A stretch of 12,020 bases of DNA from Rubrobacter sp. (lineage in GTDB: Bacteria; Actinomycetota; Rubrobacteria; Rubrobacterales; Rubrobacteraceae), in contig JADDPV010000217.1 of NCBI GenBank assembly GCA_016781705.1, positions 1-12,020 of the forward strand. Direction: 5' to 3'. The notes under the pieces were generated by a model that worked only from the letters and a program-made list of their open reading frames with translations, ran no database searches and had not been told where the DNA came from. Below are positions 1 through 6,074 of this stretch, one piece after another (position 1 is the first letter of the stretch; each line of letters opens with the position of its first letter). A program made the position numbers and the translations under genes.

Positions 1-218
1 GTAGCCTCAATGGCGAAGGCTCAGTTGCGGCGCCTTGGATAGCAATATCCCCTATTCTTCGCCCCATGAACGAAGTTCTGTCAGGGTGCGCAGGAGACCG
101 TCCCCGAGAGGATCGTCCGAAAATCTTGAGGAGAGCGGAGGCTGGCTCGCGAGGATCGCACAGAGGGGATTAGTGCTCCCGCCTCAATACACAGGTGACT
201 TCCGCTCCTCGCCGGCTC

Positions 219-246
219 GGGTCCTCGCCATAGCGGGCGAGGACCC
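219..246. terminator. Strong 11-bp hairpin, possible terminator of an upstream gene
   Basis: GGGTCCTCGCC (219-229) and GGCGAGGACCC (236-246) are perfect inverted repeats around a 6-base loop. There is no T-tract on either side. A very stable GC stem without a U-run is compatible with a factor-assisted or actinobacterial-style terminator for a gene left of the window, or with a structured leader element. The direction is unknown. Confidence 0.4.
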
Positions 247-324
247 TACGTAGCCACCGACCGCAAATTACGTCCGCCGACCCGATCTGATGTTAAGCTG
301 CATCGCGTGGGTTTGACGGCGGAG

Positions 325-346
325 CCTAGGGTTCCGTAACCGGAGG
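325..346 (+). promoter_or_regulatory. Small hairpin covering the GGAGG ahead of clpS
   Basis: GGTT (330-333) pairs with AACC (338-341) around CCGT, and an outer CCT (325-327) can pair with AGG (344-346). That would bury the only good Shine-Dalgarno sequence, GGAGG at 342-346. The GGAGG sits 7 bases before an ATG at 354 but 15 bases before the ATG of clpS at 362. The pairing is short and may be fortuitous. Confidence 0.25.
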
Positions 347-353
347 CCAAGAG

Positions 354-365
354 ATGGGAAGATGA
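354..365 (+). other. Possible three-codon leader ORF overlapping the clpS start
   Basis: ATG GGA AGA TGA begins at 354, an ideal 7 bases after GGAGG (342-346). Its stop TGA (363-365) overlaps the clpS ATG at 362 (ATGA). The clpS ATG itself has no well-spaced ribosome site, so ribosomes could load on the leader and restart on clpS. This is inference from spacing only. Confidence 0.3.
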
Positions 366-685
366 CGAGCAGCACCACGCAACCCCGGGAGAAAAAGAAG
401 CACAAGACCGAGGGACTGCCACCCTACAACGTCGTCCTGCTCGACGACGATGATCACAGCTTCGAGTACGTCATCTACATGCTGAAGGCGCTCTTCGGTC
501 ATCCGCCGGAGAAGGGCTACCGGATGGCGGTGGAGGTAGACACGAGGGGGCGAGTCGTCGTTGCGACTACGCACCTGGAGTGGGCCGAGTTGAAGCGCGA
601 CCAGATCCAGTCCTTCGGCCCCGACCCGCTGATCCCGCGCTGCAAGGGCTCGATGTCGGCGACGGTGGAGCCCGCGTCCGGGTAA
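362..685 (+). CDS. clpS: ClpS-family adaptor of the Clp protease, variant subfamily
   Basis: This 107-residue protein would bind the N-terminal domain of a ClpA/ClpC-type unfoldase and deliver substrates, classically those with destabilising N-terminal residues. After a charged flexible tail (1-18) the ClpS core is clear: PPYNVVLLDDDDHSFEYVI (20-38), a helix LKALFGHPPEKGYRMA (41-56), the strand VDTRGRVVVATTH (59-71), AELKRDQI (75-82), and the terminal strand CKGSMSATVEPA (94-105). Against E. coli ClpS, the pocket residues usually Asn34 and His66 appear as Asp28 or its neighbour and Asp60, while the following Asp is kept. From memory, this VDT-type pattern resembles the ClpS-like proteins of planctomycetes. 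ATG 362 is the only usable start, because a stop lies in frame at 314 and no start codon falls between. It overlaps a tiny reading frame (354-365). No clp ATPase gene is nearby. Confidence 0.85.
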   Translation: MTSSTTQPREKKKHKTEGLPPYNVVLLDDDDHSFEYVIYMLKALFGHPPEKGYRMAVEVDTRGRVVVATTHLEWAELKRDQIQSFGPDPLIPRCKGSMSATVEPASG

Positions 686-732
686 GGTAGCCTCCCCGCC
701 GACCGGCGACGAAAGCCTTGACTGGTGGCCCG

Positions 733-1038
733 TTACCGCACGCTCTTCACGAGAACTTCCGCTTCGGAGACCTTCTCGCGCACCGATCCCCACCGTATCT
801 TGCTCAGCGCCTCGGCGAGCGTCGTGCCGGAGAGCCTACCCGACCACCCTTCGAGCCCGTCCTCCTCCGACCCGCGCGGTCGCGCCAACTCGCCCACCGC
901 GAAGTACGCCTCCTGTTCGCAGGCGCAGCGCTCGCAAAAGGGTACCCCGAGCACCTCCACGACCGCGAGCTCGAGGCAAGGATCGTCCGTCCCGCTCCGC
1001 ACCTGGCACATGCCCAACCCCGCCGCCAACTCGATCAA
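733..1038 (-). CDS. Small Cys-rich conserved-type hypothetical protein
   Basis: The protein has about 101 residues and no function I can name. Its N-terminal third carries four regularly placed cysteines, Cys11, Cys21, Cys35 and Cys38 (plus Cys40), in the contexts CQVRSGTDDPC and GVPFCERCAC. This suits a small zinc-binding knuckle. The remainder (AYFAVGELA, then TLAEALSKIRWGSVREKVSEAEVLV) looks like amphipathic helices. I chose the TTG at 1036-1038 because AGGAGG (1043-1048) lies 4 bases upstream. The frame stays open to a GTG at 1083, which has no ribosome site and would add 15 residues. The gene converges with clpS, leaving 47 bases with only a 5-bp CGCCG/CGGCG stem between them. That the frame is real rests on its codon bias, the Cys pattern and the ribosome site. 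Confidence 0.7.
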   Translation of the reverse strand: MIELAAGLGMCQVRSGTDDPCLELAVVEVLGVPFCERCACEQEAYFAVGELARPRGSEEDGLEGWSGRLSGTTLAEALSKIRWGSVREKVSEAEVLVKSVR

Positions 1039-1042
1039 GGCT

Positions 1043-1048
1043 CCTCCT
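1043..1048 (-). promoter_or_regulatory. Ribosome site deciding a TTG start
   Basis: AGGAGG on the minus strand, 4 bases before TTG 1038. It favours the 101-residue form of the Cys-rich protein over the longer GTG 1083 form. Confidence 0.6.
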
Positions 1049-1210
1049 TCCCGAAGACTCGCCCTTCTCACCCATTGTCGCACGGCAGGGTAAAGGTCTC
1101 GTTAGTCCGAGACGGACCTCAGCAAAGAAGTGTTCGGGTTCTTTGCGGTGTTTTTCGGAATCGAAGGCGCAACCCGGTGTACGGCGAAGCCAGCCGCGGT
1201 TAGGCAGGCG

Positions 1211-1252
1211 CCAAAAGAAAAAGGGGAAGCCCCGAATCTGGAGCTTCCCCTT
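1211..1252 (-). terminator. Rho-independent terminator of the sigma factor gene
   Basis: AAGGGGAAGC (1221-1230) and GCTTCCCCTT (1243-1252) form a perfect 10-bp stem with a 12-base loop. On the minus strand the stem is followed by TTTTTCTTTT, partly overlapping its base. It begins 28 bases after the sigma gene's stop codon, in the correct orientation. Confidence 0.9.
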
Positions 1253-1279
1253 GCAAGAGCGCTATACGCGCGGTTCGCC

Positions 1280-2152
1280 TTACGCGGCGGCACTGCCGAG
1301 GAGGCGGCCGTACTCGCCGCTCTTGAGCATACGCTCGGCCTCGCGCTGGAGCTGCCTGATGCGCTCCCTGGAGACCCCAAGCTCCTCGCTGAGCTCCGCG
1401 AGGGTGGCGGAGTCCTGCTCGTCGAGGCCGTAACGCCTGACGAGGACGTGCCGCTGGCGCTCGGGTAGCCGGCTTATGGCCTCGCCCAGACCCTCGGTTT
1501 CCATGCCACGCATGACCTCCCCCGGCGTGTCGGAGGCGCGCTCGTCCTCGACAAACTCGCCGAGCTCGGAGGCGTCGGCGTCGGAGCCGATGGGCTGGTT
1601 GAGGCTCGTCGCGTCGGGCATCGCGTCCTTGACGTCCCTAACCTCCTCAACGGTCCAGCCGAGGCGATCCGCGACATCCGCGTCCGTGGGCTCGCGCTCG
1701 AAGTCCGCGGAGAGCTCGTTGTAGGAACGGGCCATCTTCCGGATCTTCTCGCCCATGTGCACCGGGACTCGGATGGTCCGGCCCTTGTCCGCCACCGCCC
1801 GCTGCACGGCCTGCCTCACCCACCAAGTGGCATACGTGGAGAACCTGTACCCGCGATCCGGGTCGTACTTCTCGACGGCCCTCATGAGCCCGATGTTGCC
1901 TTCCTGGATCAGGTCCTCGAAAGGTAGCCCCATTCCCCTGTACTTCTTGGCTACGCTCACGACCAGCCGCAGGTTCTTCTCGATGAGCCGCTCCCGGGCC
2001 TTCCTGTCGCCCTGCTTGGCCCTGTTGGAGAGGTCTATCTCCTCATCGTGGGTCAGGAGCTGGCCGCGACCTATGTGCGCCAGGTACTTCGCCAGAAGCT
2101 CCGGCGTCTCCGTGTTGCGCGCCAACCGACGCTCTCCAGTGCTGATTGCCAT
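1280..2152 (-). CDS. RNA polymerase sigma-70 factor, RpoD/SigA-like without region 1.1
   Basis: This 290-residue protein directs RNA polymerase to -35/-10 promoters. Region 1.2 (about 15-50) is followed by region 2 with EKNLRLVVSVAKKYRGMGLPFEDLIQEGNIGL (58-89) and the -10-reading segment YRFSTYATWWVRQAVQRA (102-119). Region 3 covers about 130-210. Region 4 has SRLPERQRHVLVRRYGL (227-243) and a helix-turn-helix LAELSEELGVSRERIRQLQREAERML (251-276). It lacks the acidic N-terminal region 1.1 and the long spacer of E. coli RpoD, as is usual for short actinobacterial SigA/SigB-type or group 2 factors. I chose ATG 2152 because AAGGAGG lies 8 bases upstream. The frame extends 13 codons further to 2191, but that extension contains the ribosome site itself. 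The gene stands alone, with its own promoter (2306-2333) and terminator. The sequence cannot tell the essential primary factor from a close paralogue. Confidence 0.95.
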   Translation of the reverse strand: MAISTGERRLARNTETPELLAKYLAHIGRGQLLTHDEEIDLSNRAKQGDRKARERLIEKNLRLVVSVAKKYRGMGLPFEDLIQEGNIGLMRAVEKYDPDRGYRFSTYATWWVRQAVQRAVADKGRTIRVPVHMGEKIRKMARSYNELSADFEREPTDADVADRLGWTVEEVRDVKDAMPDATSLNQPIGSDADASELGEFVEDERASDTPGEVMRGMETEGLGEAISRLPERQRHVLVRRYGLDEQDSATLAELSEELGVSRERIRQLQREAERMLKSGEYGRLLGSAAA

Positions 2153-2160
2153 GCTCCCTG

Positions 2161-2167
2161 CCTCCTT
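2161..2167 (-). promoter_or_regulatory. Ribosome binding site of the sigma factor gene
   Basis: AAGGAGG on the minus strand, 8 bases before ATG 2152. It settles the start and makes the longer 303-residue reading unlikely. Confidence 0.85.
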
Positions 2168-2305
2168 CGAAATTCTCAACTGCCCCGACATCCGCCCCCC
2201 GTGCCCGTAGCCCGCCGGGTACAGGCCGGACTTGTGCTATAACCGAGGCTGTTACTGGGATTTGTGGAAGTGCTGCCGCTAAGTGTACATCTGCGTCACG
2301 TGCGT

Positions 2306-2333
2306 AGTATATGCCTCCGCCAGGATTTGTCAA
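2306..2333 (-). promoter_or_regulatory. Near-consensus sigma-70 promoter for the sigma factor gene
   Basis: On the minus strand, TTGACA (2328-2333) is followed after 16 bases by TATACT (2306-2311). The -35 is perfect and the -10 has five of six consensus bases. Transcription would start near 2299 and leave an unusually long leader of roughly 147 bases before ATG 2152. A weaker TATAGC farther downstream on the same strand, near 2236-2241, has no matching -35. Confidence 0.8.
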
Positions 2334-2353
2334 GGCCCGTCGAGGACGGTATT

Positions 2354-2560
2354 TCAGTTAGAGAGGGCTTCCAGATCCTCCCGGTCGAGGTTCAGGCCTG
2401 CGGCGGCGACGTTCTCTTTGAGGTGTGCCTCTGGGTCGCCGGGCTCTCGCTTCATATGCCGGAGCCGCACAGTCCCGAAGAACCCCGGGCGATTCACCCG
2501 CAAATCCCCGCCGAGGTGGAACGCGTCCACCGCACTATTCGCGCCGTTACTCGTCGTCAA
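2354..2560 (-). pseudogene. Aldo/keto reductase remnant, both ends joined and middle lost
   Basis: The 68-codon frame reads as two pieces of one NADPH-dependent aldo/keto reductase. Residues 14-32 (AFHLGGDLRVNRPGFFGTV) match the family's N-terminal strand region, typically GGDLTVNRLGFGAMRL. Residues 42-66 (DPEAHLKENVAAAGLNLDREDLEAL) match its C-terminal helix, typically HLEENVAAAGLELSDEDLEAL. The family is normally about 280-330 residues, so some 220 or more codons, including the catalytic Asp/Tyr/Lys/His residues, are gone and the join is in frame. The TTG start at 2560 still has AAGGA 6 bases upstream, so a short peptide could still be made, but it cannot be an active reductase. The identification comes from recalled family patterns. 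Confidence 0.65.
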
Positions 2561-2832
2561 GGCTTATCCTTCTCTTTTATCACACCTCGTAACTGCTTGT
2601 GATTTGTAGTTACCACAACCGGCGGGTGAGGAAACCGCAGAAGGTGAAAGCTCACACGGAGCCGGGCCAACCTCTTCCAAGCCCTCCGCCATCTCTCCCC
2701 TCGGGGAGAGGTCCGCAGGTAACGCGGCGGGCCGTGGTCTAATATCGGCGCCGGAGATTATGCCCGTCCGGCGGATCGGGAGCGAGGTCAAAAGTAGCGC
2801 AAGAGACGGACAACTCCACGGTCGAGGAGAGA
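2561..2832. other. Intergenic region between divergent genes, with a hairpin
   Basis: No convincing gene here; the 75-codon minus-strand frame at 2564-2791 is Pro/Ser/Arg-rich without family character. CTCTCCCC (2693-2700) and GGGGAGAG (2703-2710) form a tight palindrome, extended by weaker pairs to 2691 and 2712, with no T-tract. TAATAT at 2740-2745 resembles a -10 box for the downstream transporter gene, but no -35 accompanies it. Confidence 0.4.
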
Positions 2833-4182
2833 GTGAGGGCGCGCCTCGACGCGGTGCGGCCAGTGCTCGGGGCCGTTTTCCTGGCCGCCTACGCGGCCGA
2901 GGCGGTTGCGCCGGGGTTTTACGCGACGGCGGTGTTTCTGGGGACGGGGCTCGCGCTCTTCGCGATGTCGGTACCGTTTTCGAGCTCGTTCCACAAGGGG
3001 CTCGCGGCAGCGGCCACCCTCGCTCTGGGGGCGCTGCTCGTTTCGGGGCGCTTCGAGGCGGGGGCGTTCCTGGGGGGGTTGAGGACGTACTTCGGGATCG
3101 TGGCGGTGCTGCTGGTGCTGAGCGTGGCGGGGTACCCGATCAGGGCGGGGCGGTTCGCGGACCAGATCCGGGCGCTGTTGGCGGCGACGGCGCGCAAGGG
3201 CTTCGGGACGCGGGCGACCTCGGGGGCTCTGGGGCACGTCCTGGGGTCCGTGCTCGACGTGGGCGCGCTCGTCCTGATAGACGCGGTTCTGCGCCGCGCC
3301 GTAGCCAACGATACTCGCTTCTCCGCGCTCGTCTGGAGCGGGCGGGCCTTCTCCTTCGCCCCCCTGTGGACCAACCTCAACATCCTCACAGCCACCACGA
3401 TCATCCTTACCGGCGTCTCCTACCCCGCGCTCCTCGCCGTCTCCCTGCCCTTCGTGGTCGTCGGCCTCGCCTTCACGCTCCTCGTCGCGCGCAAGGGCGA
3501 GAAAGGTGAAACGGGGTCTCTCCCCGAGACACCGCTGAATCGGAGCGCGGCGGCCGTGCTCGCCTACCCGGTGCTGCTCGTCGCGGCGGTCGCGGTCGCG
3601 CAGGGCCTATTCTCGAGCCTCTCTCTGACGGTCGTCGTCGCCCTGACCGTCGCCGCGGTCGTCGCCCTGGTCGCCGTAGCGGCGACCGCCGCGCTCGGGA
3701 CGCGAAGGCCCCTGAAGAGGCTCGGCGCGGAGGCGCGCGACGCCCTGACGAAGTCGCACGCCGAGTTCGCCCTCTTCGGGGCGGCCGGGGTTCTGGTACT
3801 CTCGCTCACGCAACTCGGGGCGCTCGCGCCGCTGGGCCGGCTGTTCCAGGCGCTGCCCGAGGGGCTCGTGGCGCCCGCGCTCTTCGTCGTCATCGCCTTG
3901 GGGTTCCTGGGCGGCATACACGTCGTCCCGATGGTGCTGCTCGTGGACGCGGCCTTCCCGCTGGACGCGGGTCCAGCCCCGGCGCTGTGGGCGATGGCGG
4001 TGCTGCTCGGGAGCCAGGGCGTGCTCCTGCTCTCGCCCTTCTCCAACACGGTCACGATGCTGGCCCGGCTCTCGGGGCTGCACCCGATCAAGATTGGGGC
4101 TCGCCGCAACGTCCGCTTCGCCCTCGTCGCCTCCGCCGCGGGCCTCCTGTACCTCATCTTTCTCACCCTGCTGCTCCTCTGA
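2833..4182 (+). CDS. Polytopic membrane protein, transporter-like, family unassigned
   Basis: The 449-residue protein is almost entirely hydrophobic. I estimate 10-12 membrane segments, including about 10-48, 57-70, 86-100, 137-155, 184-217, 238-260, 265-288, 312-332, 345-375, 384-402 and 427-449. Two polar breaks within membrane segments, FAPLWTNLNI (175-184) and LSPFSNTVTM (400-409), occur at similar places in the two halves. That is the kind of inverted-repeat, hairpin-loop layout seen in the ion transporter superfamily (NhaD, ArsB, DctM types). This suggests a secondary transporter, but I cannot name a substrate. A charged cytoplasmic linker (219-237) separates the halves. GTG 2833 is the only possible start in the frame here, with AGGAG ending 3 bases before it. 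The gene converges with hemolysin III 17 bases downstream. Confidence 0.75.
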   Translation: MRARLDAVRPVLGAVFLAAYAAEAVAPGFYATAVFLGTGLALFAMSVPFSSSFHKGLAAAATLALGALLVSGRFEAGAFLGGLRTYFGIVAVLLVLSVAGYPIRAGRFADQIRALLAATARKGFGTRATSGALGHVLGSVLDVGALVLIDAVLRRAVANDTRFSALVWSGRAFSFAPLWTNLNILTATTIILTGVSYPALLAVSLPFVVVGLAFTLLVARKGEKGETGSLPETPLNRSAAAVLAYPVLLVAAVAVAQGLFSSLSLTVVVALTVAAVVALVAVAATAALGTRRPLKRLGAEARDALTKSHAEFALFGAAGVLVLSLTQLGALAPLGRLFQALPEGLVAPALFVVIALGFLGGIHVVPMVLLVDAAFPLDAGPAPALWAMAVLLGSQGVLLLSPFSNTVTMLARLSGLHPIKIGARRNVRFALVASAAGLLYLIFLTLLLL

Positions 4183-4199
4183 GCAGCCGTGACCCGAAG

Positions 4200-4856
4200 C
4201 TACGCCTCGGACACGAGGACGTACAGCGCGATGGCGAGGTAGTGGCAGACGCTCCCAGCGACGACGAAGAGGTGCCAGACGGCGTGCGAGTAGGGCACCC
4301 TTTCCCAGTGGTAGAAGACCGTCCCGGCGGTGTAGAGGAGGCCGCCCGCGCCGAGCAAAGCGAGCGCGCCCGGGGAGAGGAGCACTAGCATCGGCTTGGC
4401 GGCGACGATGCACATCCACCCCATCGAGATGTACGCCGCCGTGGAGAGCGCCCCAAAGCGGCCCGCGGCGAAGACCTTGAAGACGATGCCCGCGGCGGCG
4501 AGGACCCACGCGATGCCGAAGAGGGTCCATCCCCAGCCCCCGCGCATCCCCACGAGCGTCACCGGGGTGTAGGTGCCGGCGATGAGCAGGAAGATCGCGC
4601 AGTGGTCCACGATCCGCAAGACGCCCCTCGCCCCCGTGCCCTTGAGCGCGTGGTACAGCGTCGAGGCCGCGTACAGCGCCACCAGCGTCGCCCCGTACAC
4701 CGCCGCGCTCGCCACCTGCCACGCGTCCCCGCGCTCCGCGCTCAAAGAGACGAGCACGACCGCCCCCGCGATGCTCGCCAGCAACCCCAAGCCGTGCGTC
4801 ACGCTGTTCGCGATCTCCTCGCGGACGACCACCGGTGGCGTCCCGGGCCCGGGCAC
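4200..4856 (-). CDS. Hemolysin III / PAQR-family membrane protein
   Basis: This 218-residue, seven-helix membrane protein belongs to the YqfA/HlyIII/PAQR superfamily. Visible landmarks are EEIANSVTHGLG (13-24), the zinc-site motif STLYH (65-69), DH (84-85) and HAVWH (191-195). The Ser, His, Asp and paired His residues of that superfamily are therefore all present. Family members have been linked to membrane stress and lipid homeostasis, and the hemolytic name comes from one Bacillus cereus protein. The likely start is GTG 4856, which has no clear ribosome site; GTG 4832 is the alternative. It is the last gene of the minus-strand run, 52 bases after GST 2. Its first 20 codons resemble the sequence just upstream of the DUF1772 gene, pointing to an old duplication. 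Confidence 0.9.
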   Translation of the reverse strand: MPGPGTPPVVVREEIANSVTHGLGLLASIAGAVVLVSLSAERGDAWQVASAAVYGATLVALYAASTLYHALKGTGARGVLRIVDHCAIFLLIAGTYTPVTLVGMRGGWGWTLFGIAWVLAAAGIVFKVFAAGRFGALSTAAYISMGWMCIVAAKPMLVLLSPGALALLGAGGLLYTAGTVFYHWERVPYSHAVWHLFVVAGSVCHYLAIALYVLVSEA

Positions 4857-4908
4857 GCTACGCCGCCCGAAAGGGGACAGAAGTGACCGCGCCGCGCTTC
4901 ACCTGGTC

Positions 4909-5520
4909 CTAGGCTCGGGTTAGGGGGACGTGTCCGGGTTGGGCCGCGACCCGGTCCAGCCAGGCACGGACGGCGGGAAAGCCTTCGAGGTCGAAGCCGC
5001 CCTCGCCGGCGACGTGAGTGTAGGCGTAGAGGGCGATGTCGGCGATGGAGTAACGGTTCTCGACGAAGAAGTCGTTGCTCGCCAGGTGGCCCTCCATCAC
5101 GCCGAGGGCGGCGTAGCCGAGCTTGCGCTTCGTTCCGAGCGATAGCCGACGCTCTTCGGTCATCTCGACGCGGTGCGTGATCCAGAACCTCGGCGTGGCG
5201 ATGTTGGGCTCGTGGCTGTACTGCTCGAAGAACTTCCAGCGCAAGACTTGCGCCCGTTCGAGCCTTCCGTCCGGGAGGAACGGGGTCCCGCCGGCGAGGT
5301 AGAACAGGATCGCGTCGGACTCCGGTAGCATCGTCCCGTCCTCGAGTTCGAGCACCGGAACACGGCCGTTCGGGTTGACCCTTTCGAGGAACTCGGGGGT
5401 GCGCGTCTCGCCCCTGTCTATGTCGTACTCGACCCGCTCGAAGGGGATGCCGAGCTGCGCCAGGATGAGGCGGACCTTGTAGCCGTTCCCCGAGGACAAG
5501 TTGTCGTGCAGCCGGATCAC
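4909..5520 (-). CDS. Glutathione S-transferase family protein (copy 2)
   Basis: The 203-residue protein has an N-terminal thioredoxin-like domain (1-80) and a C-terminal all-helical domain. SSGNGYKVRL (9-18) is the usual region of the active Ser/Tyr. RVPVLELEDGTMLPES (53-68) carries the cis-proline and the Glu-Ser pair that holds the gamma-glutamyl end of glutathione. IADIALYAYTHV (159-170) is the N-capping/hydrophobic staple helix. It matches GST 1 at clearly more than half of positions, including an identical 15-residue block. GTG 5520 overlaps the DUF1772 stop as GTGA, with AAGGAGG 4 bases upstream inside the end of that gene, so translation is probably coupled. Actinobacteria generally use mycothiol, so the thiol substrate is uncertain. 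Confidence 0.9.
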   Translation of the reverse strand: MIRLHDNLSSGNGYKVRLILAQLGIPFERVEYDIDRGETRTPEFLERVNPNGRVPVLELEDGTMLPESDAILFYLAGGTPFLPDGRLERAQVLRWKFFEQYSHEPNIATPRFWITHRVEMTEERRLSLGTKRKLGYAALGVMEGHLASNDFFVENRYSIADIALYAYTHVAGEGGFDLEGFPAVRAWLDRVAAQPGHVPLTRA

Positions 5521-6005
5521 GCTTCCTCCTTCCGGGACGGCGCAAGCTCCAGGGCGGCGAGGAGCAGGCAGACGAACGCTACCACCGCCAGGACGGTACG
5601 AAGGTTATGGTAGAAGTTCCAGCGATCCCGGACCTCGGCCCAGTTCGCCGGCGGGTTCTCGACCGGCCAGACGTCCATGATCTCTGCGTTGATCGGCACG
5701 TTGACGAGCAGGGTCGTCACGGTCAGCGCCAGGGTGCACACCACCGCCACGAGGGTGAGCGCGAAGGCCGGCGTTCGGAGCTCGCGGCGCATCAGGAACA
5801 GGAGGAGGACGCCCGAGACGTCCACGAGGGTCACGAAGACCGGCATGATCGGCTCGAAGACCTCGTGCTTGGGCTTCTCGACCGCCGTGTAGACCGAGGC
5901 GGGAAGGTCCAGCAGCGCCAGCTCGACTATGAATACCCCGACCAGGAGGCCGGCCAGCAGCCCCACGAGGAACAGGTTGGCGAACCTGGTAACCCTGAGC
6001 GTCAT
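5517..6005 (-). CDS. DUF1772 (anthrone-oxygenase-like) membrane protein
   Basis: This 162-residue protein has four membrane helices (about 9-32, 54-72, 79-102, 135-153). The family signatures are a long loop with VNVPINAEIMDVW (101-113) followed by WAEVRDRWNFYHNLRT (122-137). DUF1772 groups with anthrone oxygenases and uncharacterised small membrane proteins, and the substrate here is unknown. I chose ATG 6005 because MTLRVTRFAN is a typical family N-terminus and a GGGAGGGG lies 12 bases upstream (its GGAGG core 14 bases away). The frame continues open to 6071, but those 22 codons resemble the start of hemolysin III instead. The stop overlaps the GTG start of GST 2. Confidence 0.8.
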   Translation of the reverse strand: MTLRVTRFANLFLVGLLAGLLVGVFIVELALLDLPASVYTAVEKPKHEVFEPIMPVFVTLVDVSGVLLLFLMRRELRTPAFALTLVAVVCTLALTVTTLLVNVPINAEIMDVWPVENPPANWAEVRDRWNFYHNLRTVLAVVAFVCLLLAALELAPSRKEEA

Positions 6006-6065
6006 GCTGTTGGCAAACCCCTCCCGAGTGATCACCTCTGACGGCGTCCCAGACCCGCCAGTCAC
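6003..6065 (-). pseudogene. Remnant of a hemolysin III 5' end
   Basis: In the frame leading into the DUF1772 gene the translation is GSGTPSEVITREGFANSMT. The start of the hemolysin III protein 1.2 kb away reads GPGTPPVVVREEIANSVT. The DNA aligns with roughly 70% identity by eye and one codon-sized gap. Each stretch directly follows a GST gene, at a similar distance. The simplest reading is that a GST plus hemolysin III block was duplicated and this copy lost all but its first ~20 codons. Its last bases now supply the DUF1772 start region. Confidence 0.55.
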
Positions 6066-6074
6066 GGGCACCCC

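Larger units (their letters stand above)
1..361. other. Non-coding stretch and clpS leader
   Basis: I see no convincing gene here. The only sizeable open frame (35-253, +) has an Arg/Ser/Pro-rich translation without family character and no ribosome site. The stretch holds a perfect hairpin at 219-246, listed separately, and the immediate leader of the ClpS-family gene with a GGAGG at 342-346. A TTGACG at 312-317 resembles a -35 box, but no good -10 lies at the right distance, so I do not call a promoter. Confidence 0.5.

Noticed and set aside
35..253. 72-codon open frame on the plus strand
   Set aside because: Arg/Ser/Pro-rich translation without family character, no ribosome site, and it runs through a strong hairpin.
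326..793. 155-codon frame antisense to clpS
   Set aside because: Shadow of the ClpS gene, whose plus-strand translation is clearly a real family.
1096..1113. GTCTCG/CGAGAC 6-bp stem upstream of the Cys-rich gene
   Set aside because: Short, with no T-tract or nearby ribosome site that it could control; likely chance.
2691..2712. CTCTCCCC/GGGGAGAG palindrome as a terminator
   Set aside because: No T-tract in either direction and not placed after a gene; treated as an unexplained intergenic hairpin.
2564..2791. 75-codon minus-strand frame upstream of the aldo/keto reductase remnant
   Set aside because: No recognisable motif, and it crosses an intergenic palindrome. I could not link it to the missing middle of the reductase.
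3607..4722. 371-codon frame antisense to the transporter and out of frame with hemolysin III
   Set aside because: Gly/Arg/His-rich low-complexity translation typical of GC-rich shadow frames; both overlapped genes are well supported.
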